Part shown: piece by piece, positions 37,650-46,191 of the stretch
How the letters are laid out: each line of letters starts with the position of its first letter
Position numbering within the stretch: position 1 is the stretch's first letter
Source: JAVVEH01 sp032251435
GTDB lineage: Bacteria; Verrucomicrobiota; Lentisphaeria; Oligosphaerales; MVZH01
Reading direction: 5' to 3'
Assembly: GCA_032251435.1 (NCBI GenBank)
Contig: JAVVEH010000021.1
Span: 1 to 64,000, forward strand
Length of the DNA: 64,000 bases
Notes under the pieces: generated by a model
Database searches by the model: none
The model's input: the letters and a program-made list of their open reading frames with translations, nothing else
Told to the model about the DNA's origin: nothing
Position numbers and translations under genes: made by a program

Positions 37650-39089
37650 GTGTTCTGTTCGCCTTGGAAAATCGCCGCGCGGCTGTCCATCGTCTGCCTG
37701 TCCATCGTTCTCGGTGGCACACCGGCGGACGCTCAAGATTCACCGCGGCCACTGAGGGTCGCTTTAACGGGCAAATACCCGCCGTTCAGCTATTACGACA
37801 ACAAGGGGGAGTTGACGGGTTTCGATGTGGATGTCTCACATGAAATCGCCAGACGCCTAAACCGTGATGCGCAAATCGTCACCACCGAATGGGACGGTAT
37901 TCTGGCCGGGTTGCTGGCTGGCAAATATGACGCGGTCATTGGTTCCATGGCTGTCACCGCTGAACGCGCCAAGGCGGTCAACTTCTCCACGCCCTATTAC
38001 CAGTCCGGCGCGCAGCTGTTTGTTCATCGTGACAATCCAGCGAAAGTGTATAATATCAACGAGTGTGACGGAAAAAAAATCGCCGCCGTGCTCGGGGAGA
38101 CGTATCAACAATTTTTGGATAAAAAACACCCCAATGTCAACGTGACAACCCTGAAATCAAGCGTTGAGATTTTTGAACTGCTTGAAGCGAAAAGAATTAC
38201 CGGGTTTGTGTCTGACCGTTTAGTCGGATCATGGCAGATAAAATCAGCGAATCGGTCGTTTGTCCCGGTTGGTCCAATGCTGTACGCCGAAGACATCGCC
38301 ATTCCGGTCCGCAAAGAGGACACCGACTTGCTGGAGAAGATTAACGCGGCCCTCACCGACATGCGAAGCGATGGAACAATGGGGCGCATCCAGGGAAAAT
38401 ACTTTGGCCTTTCAGGGGGCGCCTCCGGAGGTGCCGGTCAAGCGATGGCGCCCGCCTTGATCGCCCGGAAGTTGGGCAAGGGATTCGCCGTCACATTGGG
38501 TGTCGCCGGGGCGTCGTTACTCATTGGCTTTATTCTGGCCATTCCGTGCGGTTTGATTCTCAACCACCCTTCCGGTCACTGGAAACTCGCCTATTGGCCG
38601 GTACGCACGTGCATTGATTTCATCCGTGGCACTCCCGTCCTAATTCAGCTTCTTTTCGCATGGATGGGACTGGGATTGTCGCCGTATATAGCGGCGATTG
38701 GCACACTTGGAATTAACTCAATGGCCTATATGGCTGAGGTGATCCGGGCGGGTTTGATGAGTGTGGATCACGGGCAAGTTCAAGCGGGCCGGGCTCTGAG
38801 TTTGAGTCATGTCCAAGTCTTTCGCCACATTGTCTGGCCGCAGGCTTTCCGCGTGGCCATCCCCCCACTGATGAACTCAGTGGTGGCGCTGACCAAAGAC
38901 ACCGCCCTCGTCGCCGTCATATCGGTGGCTGAGGTGATCCGCGAAGCGCAAGCAATCATCTCAGTGACATTTCAACCCACATTATACTACTTTATCGTCG
39001 CCGTCATGTTTTTTGTCGTCACGTTCCCGCTGATGAAGTTGGCGGGAGCGGTTGAAAAACAAATGCGTGACAAAGGATTTTCGCAGTGA
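37650..39089 (+). CDS. Amino-acid ABC importer: substrate-binding protein fused to permease
   Basis: About 479 residues from GTG 37650, one base after the ablA stop, with AAGGG upstream; in-frame ATGs at 37620, 37629 and 37641 are alternatives. After a signal peptide (IAARLSIVCLSIVLGGTPADAQ, given in part) comes a periplasmic family-3 binding domain (about 36-250: RVALTGKYPPFSYYD, GFDVDVSHEIARRL). The permease domain (about 277-475) has the EAA-loop region AGRALSLSHVQVFRHIVWPQ. SBP-permease fusions are known for polar amino acids. Its place between ablA and ablB suggests lysine uptake for osmolyte synthesis. Confidence 0.88.
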   Translation: MFCSPWKIAARLSIVCLSIVLGGTPADAQDSPRPLRVALTGKYPPFSYYDNKGELTGFDVDVSHEIARRLNRDAQIVTTEWDGILAGLLAGKYDAVIGSMAVTAERAKAVNFSTPYYQSGAQLFVHRDNPAKVYNINECDGKKIAAVLGETYQQFLDKKHPNVNVTTLKSSVEIFELLEAKRITGFVSDRLVGSWQIKSANRSFVPVGPMLYAEDIAIPVRKEDTDLLEKINAALTDMRSDGTMGRIQGKYFGLSGGASGGAGQAMAPALIARKLGKGFAVTLGVAGASLLIGFILAIPCGLILNHPSGHWKLAYWPVRTCIDFIRGTPVLIQLLFAWMGLGLSPYIAAIGTLGINSMAYMAEVIRAGLMSVDHGQVQAGRALSLSHVQVFRHIVWPQAFRVAIPPLMNSVVALTKDTALVAVISVAEVIREAQAIISVTFQPTLYYFIVAVMFFVVTFPLMKLAGAVEKQMRDKGFSQ

Positions 39090-39793
39090 TCAAAATACAG
39101 CACTTAACCTATCGATATCCCGGGAGTGACAGCGAGGCTTTGCGTGATGTTGACATTGAACTGCCGCCGGAACATGTTTTCGCCATCCTTGGCCAAAGCG
39201 GATCGGGGAAAACAACTCTTTTGAACTGTATCGCCCGGTTTTTGACACCCACGGAGGGAACAATCACCATTGACGGCACCGACATTTCTTCAATGGACAG
39301 AAAACAGTTTCGCTCCTGCCTCGGGGTCGTTTTCCAAAATCTCAACCTCTTTCCGCATCTCACTGTCATGGGTAATATGGTCTTGGCGCCGATAAAAGCG
39401 CTGGGCAAGTCCCCCGCGCGGGCGAATCAAGAGGCCGGCGCCATGCTGGAGAAACTTTCAATCGCGGAATTGGCCGATCGCTATCCCGCGCAAATCAGTG
39501 GCGGACAGGCGCAGCGGGTCGCCATCGCCCGCGGTTTGATGCTTCAGCCCCGCTATATGCTGCTGGATGAGCCGACCAGCGCGCTCGACGCGCGAACAAC
39601 CGCGGATTTCGCCAAATGGCTGGCGGAGTTGCAGCAGGAGACCTGCTTTATTATCGTGACCCACGATTTGCCTTTCGCCCGGCAGGCGGCGACGCATGGC
39701 GTTTACCTTAACGGCGGGAAGGTTCAAGCGGTCGGCGAAATTGAGAAGATGATAGACCAGCAAACGGAGGCAACCGAATCAAATGAAGCCTGA
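39086..39793 (+). CDS. Amino-acid ABC importer ATP-binding protein
   Basis: 235 residues, GlnQ/ArtP type. Walker A is GQSGSGKTTLL, the Q-loop is VVFQNLNLFPHLTVMGN, the ABC signature is QISGGQAQRVAIARGL, Walker B is YMLLDEPTSALD, and the switch His is in IIVTHD. GTG 39086 overlaps the permease stop by four bases. It powers the preceding SBP-permease. Confidence 0.93.
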   Translation: MIKIQHLTYRYPGSDSEALRDVDIELPPEHVFAILGQSGSGKTTLLNCIARFLTPTEGTITIDGTDISSMDRKQFRSCLGVVFQNLNLFPHLTVMGNMVLAPIKALGKSPARANQEAGAMLEKLSIAELADRYPAQISGGQAQRVAIARGLMLQPRYMLLDEPTSALDARTTADFAKWLAELQQETCFIIVTHDLPFARQAATHGVYLNGGKVQAVGEIEKMIDQQTEATESNEA

Positions 39794-40637
39794 TGTGATT
39801 GAACAATTCCAAGGACAGACAATTCAACACGGGAAATTTAATGATCGAATCTACTTGATGAAATTAAATCCCGACGGGGCGGAAAACGTGCCGGAAAAAC
39901 TTATCGGCATGGCTCAGAGCATGAAGTATTCCAAAATCTTCGCGAAATCCGGACAGAGACAACTGCCCGTGTTTATCGATCAAGAATTTACCGTGGAAGC
40001 GGTCATTCCCGGGTATTTCAAAGGACAAGAAGATCTGTTCATGGTTTGCTATTATTTGCGGGAGGATCGCGGCATCGAAACTCGCGCGAAAGAATACGAG
40101 CGGGTGCTCAACGTGGCGAAGTCAAAAGCGCATGAGCCCCCCCGGCAAAAAAATGAGCGGAGCGCGTTCACGATCCGCGCCTGTGATGCCGGTGACATCC
40201 CGCAAATGGCCGATATATACCGCCAGGTTTTCCCGTCTTATCCATTTCCCATCCATGACCCTGATTACCTTCAAAAAACCATGACCGGGAATGTGGATTA
40301 TTATTGCGTGGAAAGCCATGGCGACATTCTGGCTCTTTCATCCGCGGAAGTCGACCACACGGCCAAAAGCGCTGAAATGACGGATTTCGCGACGTTGCCT
40401 GAAAACCGGAAAAAAAGACTGGCCGGCCGGCTGTTGTCAGTCATGGAAACAGAGACAGCGAAAAAAGGCATAAAGACCTTTTACACCATCGCCCGGGCGA
40501 TCAGTTATGGCATGAATATCACGTTCGCGAGGGATGGATATATGTTTGGCGGGCGGTTGAAGAACAACACCAATATCTCCGGCGATATTGAAAGCATGAA
40601 TATTTGGTATAAGCGCGTGAATGGTCACAATGCTTAA
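39783..40637 (+). CDS. ablB: Beta-lysine N6-acetyltransferase
   Basis: 284 residues. The N-terminal part (DVIEQFQGQTIQHGKFNDRIYLM, in part) is characteristic of AblB. The C-terminal half is a GNAT acetyltransferase (IRACDAGDIPQMADIYRQVF, then DFATLPENRKKRLAGRLLS and SYGMNITFARDGYMFGGRL). It acetylates beta-lysine to the compatible solute N-epsilon-acetyl-beta-lysine. It overlaps the ABC ATPase gene by 11 bases; its ribosome site GGAGG is 12 bases from the ATG. No terminator is obvious before the riboswitch. Confidence 0.92.
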   Translation: MKPDVIEQFQGQTIQHGKFNDRIYLMKLNPDGAENVPEKLIGMAQSMKYSKIFAKSGQRQLPVFIDQEFTVEAVIPGYFKGQEDLFMVCYYLREDRGIETRAKEYERVLNVAKSKAHEPPRQKNERSAFTIRACDAGDIPQMADIYRQVFPSYPFPIHDPDYLQKTMTGNVDYYCVESHGDILALSSAEVDHTAKSAEMTDFATLPENRKKRLAGRLLSVMETETAKKGIKTFYTIARAISYGMNITFARDGYMFGGRLKNNTNISGDIESMNIWYKRVNGHNA

Positions 40638-40683
40638 TCCCGTGGATACCATAAAAAAACGAGCCGGACGCTTGTTTTGACAC

Positions 40684-40862
40684 AATGGAAGGTTACGTTT
40701 AGCGGCTTAGACAATTAAACACCCGCAGGGAAGATCGTGAAAATCGATCGCGGACGCGCCACTGTAACCGGTGCAACCTTTGCAAAGCCACTGTCTCGCG
40801 ACGCGGGATGGGAAGGCGCGAGGGGAGGCTATCACCGGAAGCCAGGACACCTGCTTATCTCG
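40684..40862 (+). ncRNA. Cobalamin riboswitch
   Basis: The leader contains the B12-box GAAGCCAGGACACCTGC (40839-40855), the conserved CGCCACTGTAA core (40755 on), the CGCAGGGAAGATCGTGAAAA segment and paired arms expected for a cobalamin aptamer. It precedes a TonB-dependent receptor and is followed by an intrinsic terminator, so B12 binding probably stops transcription. Boundaries are approximate. Confidence 0.9.
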
Positions 40863-40900
40863 GCCTATCTCGCGCATAGATGCCCAGGACGCTTTTTGTT

Positions 40901-40934
40901 CCGGAATCCGCCTGCGCGGGTTCCGGTTTTTTTT
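40901..40934 (+). terminator. Riboswitch-controlled intrinsic terminator
   Basis: CCGGAATCCG and CGGGTTCCGG pair (one G-T) around a CCTGCG loop, followed by eight Ts. It lies 45 bases after the B12 box and 100 bases before the receptor start, the expected place for a riboswitch expression platform. Confidence 0.85.
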
Positions 40935-41036
40935 GCCGGGGACCACGGCTGACGGAATTCAGCCAAGCGCGCCCGGTCAAACGCGGCTCTCATCCGGATG
41001 CGCTATAACGAAACACGTGAGGGCAAAAGGGTAAAA

Positions 41037-42977
41037 ATGAAACCGTTAAATAAACTCCTTATTTCTTCAGTGGCTATTCTGGGCGCTTACGCAGTGGGCG
41101 ATGAGCCCGTTGATGAACAAGCGACGAAGGATCAACCCGCGGTCGAAATGAAATTGCCGCAAACAGTCGTCACGGCCACGCGCACCGAAGTGCCTTTGAC
41201 GGCGATAGGCTCGTCCATTACAGTCATTTCCCGACAGGACATTGAGAATCGGAACGTGAATACTGTCTGGGATTTATTGAAAACGGTTCCAGGTGTCGAT
41301 TTTAGACAGAACGGGCCTAACTCCAACAGCTCGACGATGTCAATCCGTGGCCTCAATGGCTATCACACTAAAGTGATGATTGACGGTGTCGCGGTTCAAG
41401 ATACGACGGCCCTCCAAACGCTTCCTGTTCTGAATATCTTAAACACGAACGATATTGAGAGGATTGAAATCATCCGGGGGGCGGCCAGTACGCTTTACGG
41501 ATCCAACGCCATGGGTGGCGTGGTCAATATTATCACCCGAAACGCGTCAGAAGCCCTGTCCGGTTCCCTTGATGCGGAATTTGGGAGTGATCACTATCAA
41601 CGCTATGCCGGAAACCTGTCCGGAACCGGGAGAATGTTCGACTTCTCATTGGGCGGGCAGTGGTTGTCGGACGGAGGAATTTCAGCACAGAAAACTCCCA
41701 TGCTGAATAATGATGTCGATTCATTTCGGGAAACAAGCCTTTTCGGCAAGTTCGGGTTAGCCATTGATGAAAAGACTCGAGTCGAAGTCTTTGGCCGGTT
41801 TTCCGACAGTGATCAAGAATATGATTCAGGGGTCGCGGCGTCATCATTTACTTGGGGTGGCGTGACTTATGTTAATCCAGCGACCCCGGACAGCGGCGAT
41901 GTCCACGTGATAACTTGGAGTGGAGGAACAACTATTACCCATAAAGAGATGCTGGATGGCCTCTGGGATACCAAACTTTCTCTCGCATATTCGGAATACA
42001 TGCGTAATTACCGGGATGATTTCGGCATAAGCACAGCGGATCGGTATATCGGGAAAACCATTGAAGGGAAGTGGCAGAATGATCTGTATTTGACTGAATG
42101 GTCTACCGTTACTGTCGGATATGACTACACTGAAGAGCGGGCAAAGCTCGAAGACGGAGCGTTCTTTTCGCCCTCCCCAAAAGTTGATGACGCCTGCCGG
42201 ACTCATTCCCCTTATGCCCAACTGCAACTTGAACCCATTGAAAACCTGTTTGCCACTGCCGGCATCCGATATAATGATCATTCAGCGTTCGGTGACGAAA
42301 CCACCTACAGCGCTTCTCTGGCCTACTTTGTTGAAAAAACACAAACCAAGCTCAAAACCAACTGGGGAACCGGATACCGCGCTCCGTCGATTAGCGAACT
42401 CTATGGCTGGTGGGGAGCCAACCCCAATTTAAAGCCGGAAGAAAGTGAAAGCTGGGATATTGGATTTGAACAGTCCATTGGCCCGAAAATGACACTCGGA
42501 GCCACCTATTTCCAAAATCGTGTCACGAATTACATTGGTTGGAATGGCGCGGGCTATAACCAAATCGCCGGCATCAAAATCCATGGCATGGAAGCGTTTG
42601 TCACTTGCAAGGTACTGAAAAGCCTGGCGGTGACCGCCACCTATACACGTCAGCACGCCAACAATATGCAACAGGATGAAGCATCGCTACCCTATATCCC
42701 GGAGGATAAAATCAGTCTCACGGCGGACTTTCAAGCCACTGAAAAGCTTAACGTCAACTTGACGGGAATTTACGTTGGTCAGCGGACAACTGACGTTGCT
42801 GGCGCAAATGACATTCATGGCTATACATTGCTCAATCTGGCGGCGTCTTATCAACTGACTAAGACATGTGACATTTATGGCCGCATCCACAATCTGCTGG
42901 ATCAAGATTATGAAGAAAACGCGGGCTACAACACTCGGGGGATCTCCCTGTACGCCGGCGTTAAAGCGTCATTTTAG
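41037..42977 (+). CDS. btuB: TonB-dependent outer-membrane receptor, BtuB-like
   Basis: 646 residues from ATG 41037 (AAGGG upstream). A signal peptide is followed by a TonB-box-like segment (QTVVTATRTEVPL), the plug domain (about 50-165: SIRGLNGYHTKVMIDGVAVQ; IERIEIIRGAASTLYGSNAMGG) and a 22-strand barrel ending in Phe (YAGVKASF). The cobalamin riboswitch upstream strongly suggests that the substrate is vitamin B12 or a related corrinoid. No btuFCD genes follow. Confidence 0.9.
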   Translation: MKPLNKLLISSVAILGAYAVGDEPVDEQATKDQPAVEMKLPQTVVTATRTEVPLTAIGSSITVISRQDIENRNVNTVWDLLKTVPGVDFRQNGPNSNSSTMSIRGLNGYHTKVMIDGVAVQDTTALQTLPVLNILNTNDIERIEIIRGAASTLYGSNAMGGVVNIITRNASEALSGSLDAEFGSDHYQRYAGNLSGTGRMFDFSLGGQWLSDGGISAQKTPMLNNDVDSFRETSLFGKFGLAIDEKTRVEVFGRFSDSDQEYDSGVAASSFTWGGVTYVNPATPDSGDVHVITWSGGTTITHKEMLDGLWDTKLSLAYSEYMRNYRDDFGISTADRYIGKTIEGKWQNDLYLTEWSTVTVGYDYTEERAKLEDGAFFSPSPKVDDACRTHSPYAQLQLEPIENLFATAGIRYNDHSAFGDETTYSASLAYFVEKTQTKLKTNWGTGYRAPSISELYGWWGANPNLKPEESESWDIGFEQSIGPKMTLGATYFQNRVTNYIGWNGAGYNQIAGIKIHGMEAFVTCKVLKSLAVTATYTRQHANNMQQDEASLPYIPEDKISLTADFQATEKLNVNLTGIYVGQRTTDVAGANDIHGYTLLNLAASYQLTKTCDIYGRIHNLLDQDYEENAGYNTRGISLYAGVKASF

Positions 42978-43017
42978 TTCACCGTGTAAATCCGACCTCC
43001 GGAGCGCCGGCTTTCGG

Positions 43018-43072
43018 CTCCCCCTCCTGATCGCATTCCAATATAACATGCCAGGAGGGGGAGTTTTATATT
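43018..43072 (+). terminator. Long G/C hairpin after the receptor gene, terminator or REP-like
   Basis: CTCCCCCTCCTG (43018-43029) and CAGGAGGGGGAG (43052-43063) form a perfect 12-bp stem with a 22-base loop, followed by TTTTATATT. It can end the receptor transcript. It lies about 165 bases upstream of the RAYT-like gene. Just before it, near 42986, is a copy of the TAAATCCGACCTCCGGA repeat seen at the left end of the window. Confidence 0.65.
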
Positions 43073-43228
43073 CGAAGACCCGGGTGTGAAATCAACCCTC
43101 TGAACGAATAAACCCAAAATGTTTTGTGCTTAAGGCCTGTCCTCAACTTAAAAAAACAACCTATTATATTTGCGCATGCTTGAAAGAGGTGTATTGTATT
43201 GGCATGCGATAATCCGGAGGCGCGTGCG

Positions 43229-43957
43229 ATGGCCCATGCTAGACACCGAAACGACTCATCCCCCACCGTGTATCATGTGACGAACGCCTTGATTGGCGAG
43301 CCAGGGGAAATCACGCTTGACAAGCGGCAACTAAGCCGCTTAAGCCTGATCATACGTCAGGCGGCGCGCCTTTTTTGCGTGAATGTGATATCGTTCACGG
43401 TTAAGCCGTCTGGATATTCCTTGGTCTGTTCCGCGCTGGCGGAGCCACCTTCACGGGATGAGTTGCGGGAACACTTTTTCAACCGCTACGGAACGCGCCG
43501 GGAAATGCCCGATTTTAATGATCCTGATGTTTATGACCGGTGGGCGGCGCGCCTGCGTGATTTCAGCTGCCTGGCCAAAGATATCCAGCAACGATTCACC
43601 CAGTGGTACAATCACGTGGTTAGAAAGAACAAACGGCGGGGGACACTGTGGAAAAGCCGGTTTCAAAGCCGGATGCTTAAGACCGCCAGGCAAGCCATGG
43701 TGGCGGTGAAAAAAACCGTGACGAGGACACGGTGCCCGCATAGGCTCATTAAACTACGGGGTCAGGGGTGGCGGAAAACGAAACGCGGGGTTGCTTTTCT
43801 GCGAGACAGAGCTTTGCCAGCGTTGACCGCCGCGGGAAGCGCGGGGCTGCTTGTCACTTACGTGCTTCTGGATGAACTCAGCCGCCTTCCCCAAACGCCT
43901 TTTCCCATCAAACTGTTGAGGGATATTTTGGCTGACAGGATGGAGAAAAATTTCTGA
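43229..43957 (+). CDS. RAYT/Y1-transposase-like protein lacking catalytic residues
   Basis: 242 residues from ATG 43229 (GGAGG eight bases upstream; an earlier TTG at 43199 is weaker). The layout follows the Y1 (REP-associated) transposase family: YHVTNALIG at the start, a central PSGYSLVC where the family has PNHxHLLV, then a helical region and GTLWKSRFQSRML, matching the usual W-x-x-R-F/Y segment. Both His of the HUH motif are replaced (GYS), and no Tyr stands where the catalytic Tyr is expected (KKTVTRTRC). It is therefore probably a non-transposing, domesticated or decayed relative. No terminal repeats were seen. Confidence 0.6.
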   Translation: MAHARHRNDSSPTVYHVTNALIGEPGEITLDKRQLSRLSLIIRQAARLFCVNVISFTVKPSGYSLVCSALAEPPSRDELREHFFNRYGTRREMPDFNDPDVYDRWAARLRDFSCLAKDIQQRFTQWYNHVVRKNKRRGTLWKSRFQSRMLKTARQAMVAVKKTVTRTRCPHRLIKLRGQGWRKTKRGVAFLRDRALPALTAAGSAGLLVTYVLLDELSRLPQTPFPIKLLRDILADRMEKNF

Positions 43958-43974
43958 AAATGACACAAAAGCTG

Positions 43975-44050
43975 TTGTCCCGCGTTTCTTTGGGCTTTTG
44001 TCATCTAATGCTGTCGAATTGATTGGCAAAAGCGGGACAAGCCTTTTTGG
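43975..44050 (+). other. Long-range inverted repeat in the deaD leader
   Basis: TTGTCCCGC (43975-43983) pairs with GCGGGACAA (44032-44040) across 48 bases, followed by GCCTTTTTGG. It could end the upstream RAYT-like transcript or be part of a long 5' leader of the helicase gene; cold-induced helicases often have structured leaders. The spacer 43958-44212 contains no gene. Confidence 0.4.
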
Positions 44051-44212
44051 ACGTGTTTTCTCCGGATGCGAAGCGATTTTTCCGGCTTAATTCGTTTGCG
44101 GGGTTATATTACGGGTTGTTTCCAGCTGGCGCGTTTTTCATGTTGTCTTGCCTGCCTTCTGGCCCCCATTAGCATATTTCCTGACTCCACTGGCGCCAGG
44201 GGAAGAGACGTT

Positions 44213-45931
44213 ATGACTGATTTTCAAGAACTCGGCTTATCCGAGAACCTCCTGCGGGGCATTGCCGACCTTGGATTTGAGATCCCCACCCCGGTGCAAG
44301 CCGCCGTCATTCCTAAACTCCTTGAGGGCGATCGGGATTTAATCGCTCAAGCGCAGACGGGGACGGGTAAAACCGCCGCCTTTGGCCTGCCCGTTTTGCA
44401 ACGGGTGAACCCGTCATCCCCCGACACGCAGGCGCTTATTCTCGCCCCGACCCGGGAACTGTGCATGCAGATCAGCCGGGACTTGGAGGGTTTCGCCAAG
44501 CGGTTACCGGGAATCCGCGTGACCGCGGTTTATGGGGGCGCCGCGATTGACAAGCAAATACGGGACATAAAACGGGGCGCGCAGGTGGTGGTGGCCACAC
44601 CGGGACGGCTTAATGATCTACTACGCCGGTCAGTGATAGATCTATCCACGGCGTCGGTTGTGGTGCTGGATGAGGCGGACGAAATGTTGAATATGGGTTT
44701 TCTTGAAGATTTGGAGACTATTCTTTCGCATCTTCCGGACACGGCCCAAACCCTTCTTTTTTCCGCCACCATGCCGCAATCCGTCGCGACGATCGCGAAA
44801 AAATACATGACCGACGCGGAGACGGTGGTGCTGGGAACCAAGAATGCCGGGGCTGAGAATGTCACGCATGAGATTCACATGGTCCATGCGCATGACCGAT
44901 ACGCGGCTTTGCGACGAGTCATCGATTTTTACCCCAACTTGTACGCCATTATTTTTTGCCGGACGCGGGCCGAAACCGCGGATGTGGCGAACCATTTGAT
45001 GAAAGACGGCTACTCCGCGGATGTGCTGCATGGAGATCTCTCACAGACCCAGCGGGACGCGGCCATGAACCGGTTCCGGCTGCGGAATGTGCGCATGCTG
45101 GTGGCGACGGATGTGGCCGCCCGGGGATTGGATGTGGACGACTTGACCCATGTGATTAACTACAATCTGCCGGATCAACCGGAAATTTACACGCACCGAA
45201 GCGGGCGGACCGGCCGGGCGGGACGCATGGGCGTTTCGGTATCGTTTATTCATATGCGGGAACGGTATAAAATTAAGCAGATTGAAAAAGTTTTACAACG
45301 GAAATTGACTCTGAAACCCGTGCCTTCCGGTGATGAGGTTTGCGGTGCCCAGTTGCGGGGATTAATCGAGCGGGTGCGGGAAATCGAGGTGGATCACGAG
45401 CGTATCGCCCCGCATATTGAGACAACGATGAACATGCTGGAGGGCATGGACCGCGAGTCGGTGATTAAACATTTTGTCTCGTTGGAATTCAACCGCTTTC
45501 TCAAGCAGTACAGCAAAGCCCCGGATTTGAATGTCCGGGCTGAACAAAACAATGAGCGAGGCGCTCGTCCCGCCCACAAAGTGAGCGCCTCATTGCGAAT
45601 GAATATCGGCGAACAGGATGGTTTGGAGCCCCGGGAATTGATTAATGTGATCAATGACGTGACCAAGGGGCGCAGGGTGGCTGTTGGACGGATTTCGGTG
45701 AAAAACAATTTCACGCTCTTCGAAGTGGAGCAAAGCGAGGGGGAAGCGGTCGCCAAGGCTTTGAGTGGTCTCCACTATGAGGATCAGGTCATCGACGTGA
45801 AGGTGGTTGGTGAAGGCGGCCCGATTGAGCCGGGTGGTCCGCGGGGTCCGCGGCGGCAGGGGCCATCCCGGGGAGCGCCGGCCAAAAGTCGAGGCAACCG
45901 TCCGGGACCCCGGCGGGGCCGCGGGCGGTAA
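44213..45931 (+). CDS. deaD: DEAD-box RNA helicase with DbpA-type RNA-binding domain
   Basis: 572 residues from ATG 44213 (GGGGAAGAG upstream). All helicase motifs are present: Q motif, AQTGTGKT (I), PTRELCMQI (Ia), TPGR, DEAD (II), SAT (III), and HRSGRTGRAGR (VI). The C-terminal domain (about 480-550, PRELINVINDVTKGRRVAVG) is a DbpA/CsdA-like RNA-recognition domain, followed by a Gly/Arg/Pro-rich tail. It remodels RNA in ribosome assembly and mRNA decay. It is monocistronic; the hydrogenase operon starts 260 bases downstream. Confidence 0.92.
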   Translation: MTDFQELGLSENLLRGIADLGFEIPTPVQAAVIPKLLEGDRDLIAQAQTGTGKTAAFGLPVLQRVNPSSPDTQALILAPTRELCMQISRDLEGFAKRLPGIRVTAVYGGAAIDKQIRDIKRGAQVVVATPGRLNDLLRRSVIDLSTASVVVLDEADEMLNMGFLEDLETILSHLPDTAQTLLFSATMPQSVATIAKKYMTDAETVVLGTKNAGAENVTHEIHMVHAHDRYAALRRVIDFYPNLYAIIFCRTRAETADVANHLMKDGYSADVLHGDLSQTQRDAAMNRFRLRNVRMLVATDVAARGLDVDDLTHVINYNLPDQPEIYTHRSGRTGRAGRMGVSVSFIHMRERYKIKQIEKVLQRKLTLKPVPSGDEVCGAQLRGLIERVREIEVDHERIAPHIETTMNMLEGMDRESVIKHFVSLEFNRFLKQYSKAPDLNVRAEQNNERGARPAHKVSASLRMNIGEQDGLEPRELINVINDVTKGRRVAVGRISVKNNFTLFEVEQSEGEAVAKALSGLHYEDQVIDVKVVGEGGPIEPGGPRGPRRQGPSRGAPAKSRGNRPGPRRGRGR

Positions 45932-45964
45932 GAGAAGCTGACGGCAAAAAAGTGATCGGAATTA

Positions 45965-45993
45965 TTGGCTTTTTGGTTGCCGCCGTCTATAGT
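45965..45993 (+). promoter_or_regulatory. Promoter of the hydrogenase maturation operon (sigma54 or sigma70)
   Basis: TTGGCTTTTTGGTTGCC has TGGC and TTGC elements with GG (45967-45968) and GC (45979-45980) exactly 10 bases apart, a sigma54 pattern. The same stretch also fits a sigma70 promoter: TTGGCT, 17 bases, TATAGT (45988-45993). Either would start transcription near 45992-46000, ahead of the structured leader. Confidence 0.5.
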
Positions 45994-46191
45994 GAGTGAA
46001 ACTTTATTATTCCCGTGTGGCGAGGGTGCGCCTGAGCCTGGGGGAACCCTGAAAACAGTGACGACTCAGGCCGGCTTGAAGACTGCGGTTGCCAAATCGG
46101 GACATGTGTCACTAAGGCTTTTTCACGGCGTTTCCACCAACGGGGAACGTCGTTTTTTTTTTGTACTGAGCGATATTTTGGACCCGTGACA
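45994..46191 (+). promoter_or_regulatory. Structured leader RNA of the hydrogenase maturation operon
   Basis: About 195 untranslated bases precede the first gene. GCCTGAG (46031-46037) can pair with CTCAGGC (46066-46072). AGTGAC, inside that loop (46057-46062), can pair with GTCACT (46108-46113), giving a pseudoknot or an alternative fold. An intrinsic terminator follows at 46126-46163. Aptamer plus terminator plus start codon is the layout of a riboswitch or attenuator. I do not recognise it as a known class; a divergent cobalamin-type element was considered but lacks the B12 box. Confidence 0.5.
46126..46163 (+). terminator. Intrinsic terminator inside the hyd leader
   Basis: CGGCGTTTCC and GGGAACGTCG pair over 10 bp (two G-T pairs) around a short loop, followed by eleven Ts (46153-46163). 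It lies 28 bases before the start of the first gene, too close to be only the end of deaD (about 200 bases upstream), so attenuation is likely. Confidence 0.75.

Noticed and set aside
43229..43957. Active insertion sequence
   Set aside because: Catalytic residues are replaced and no terminal inverted repeats or target duplications were found.
45994..46125. Cobalamin riboswitch before the hyd operon
   Set aside because: GGGAA and TGAAAA segments recall the aptamer core, but the B12 box present at 40839-40855 is missing here, so a known class could not be supported.
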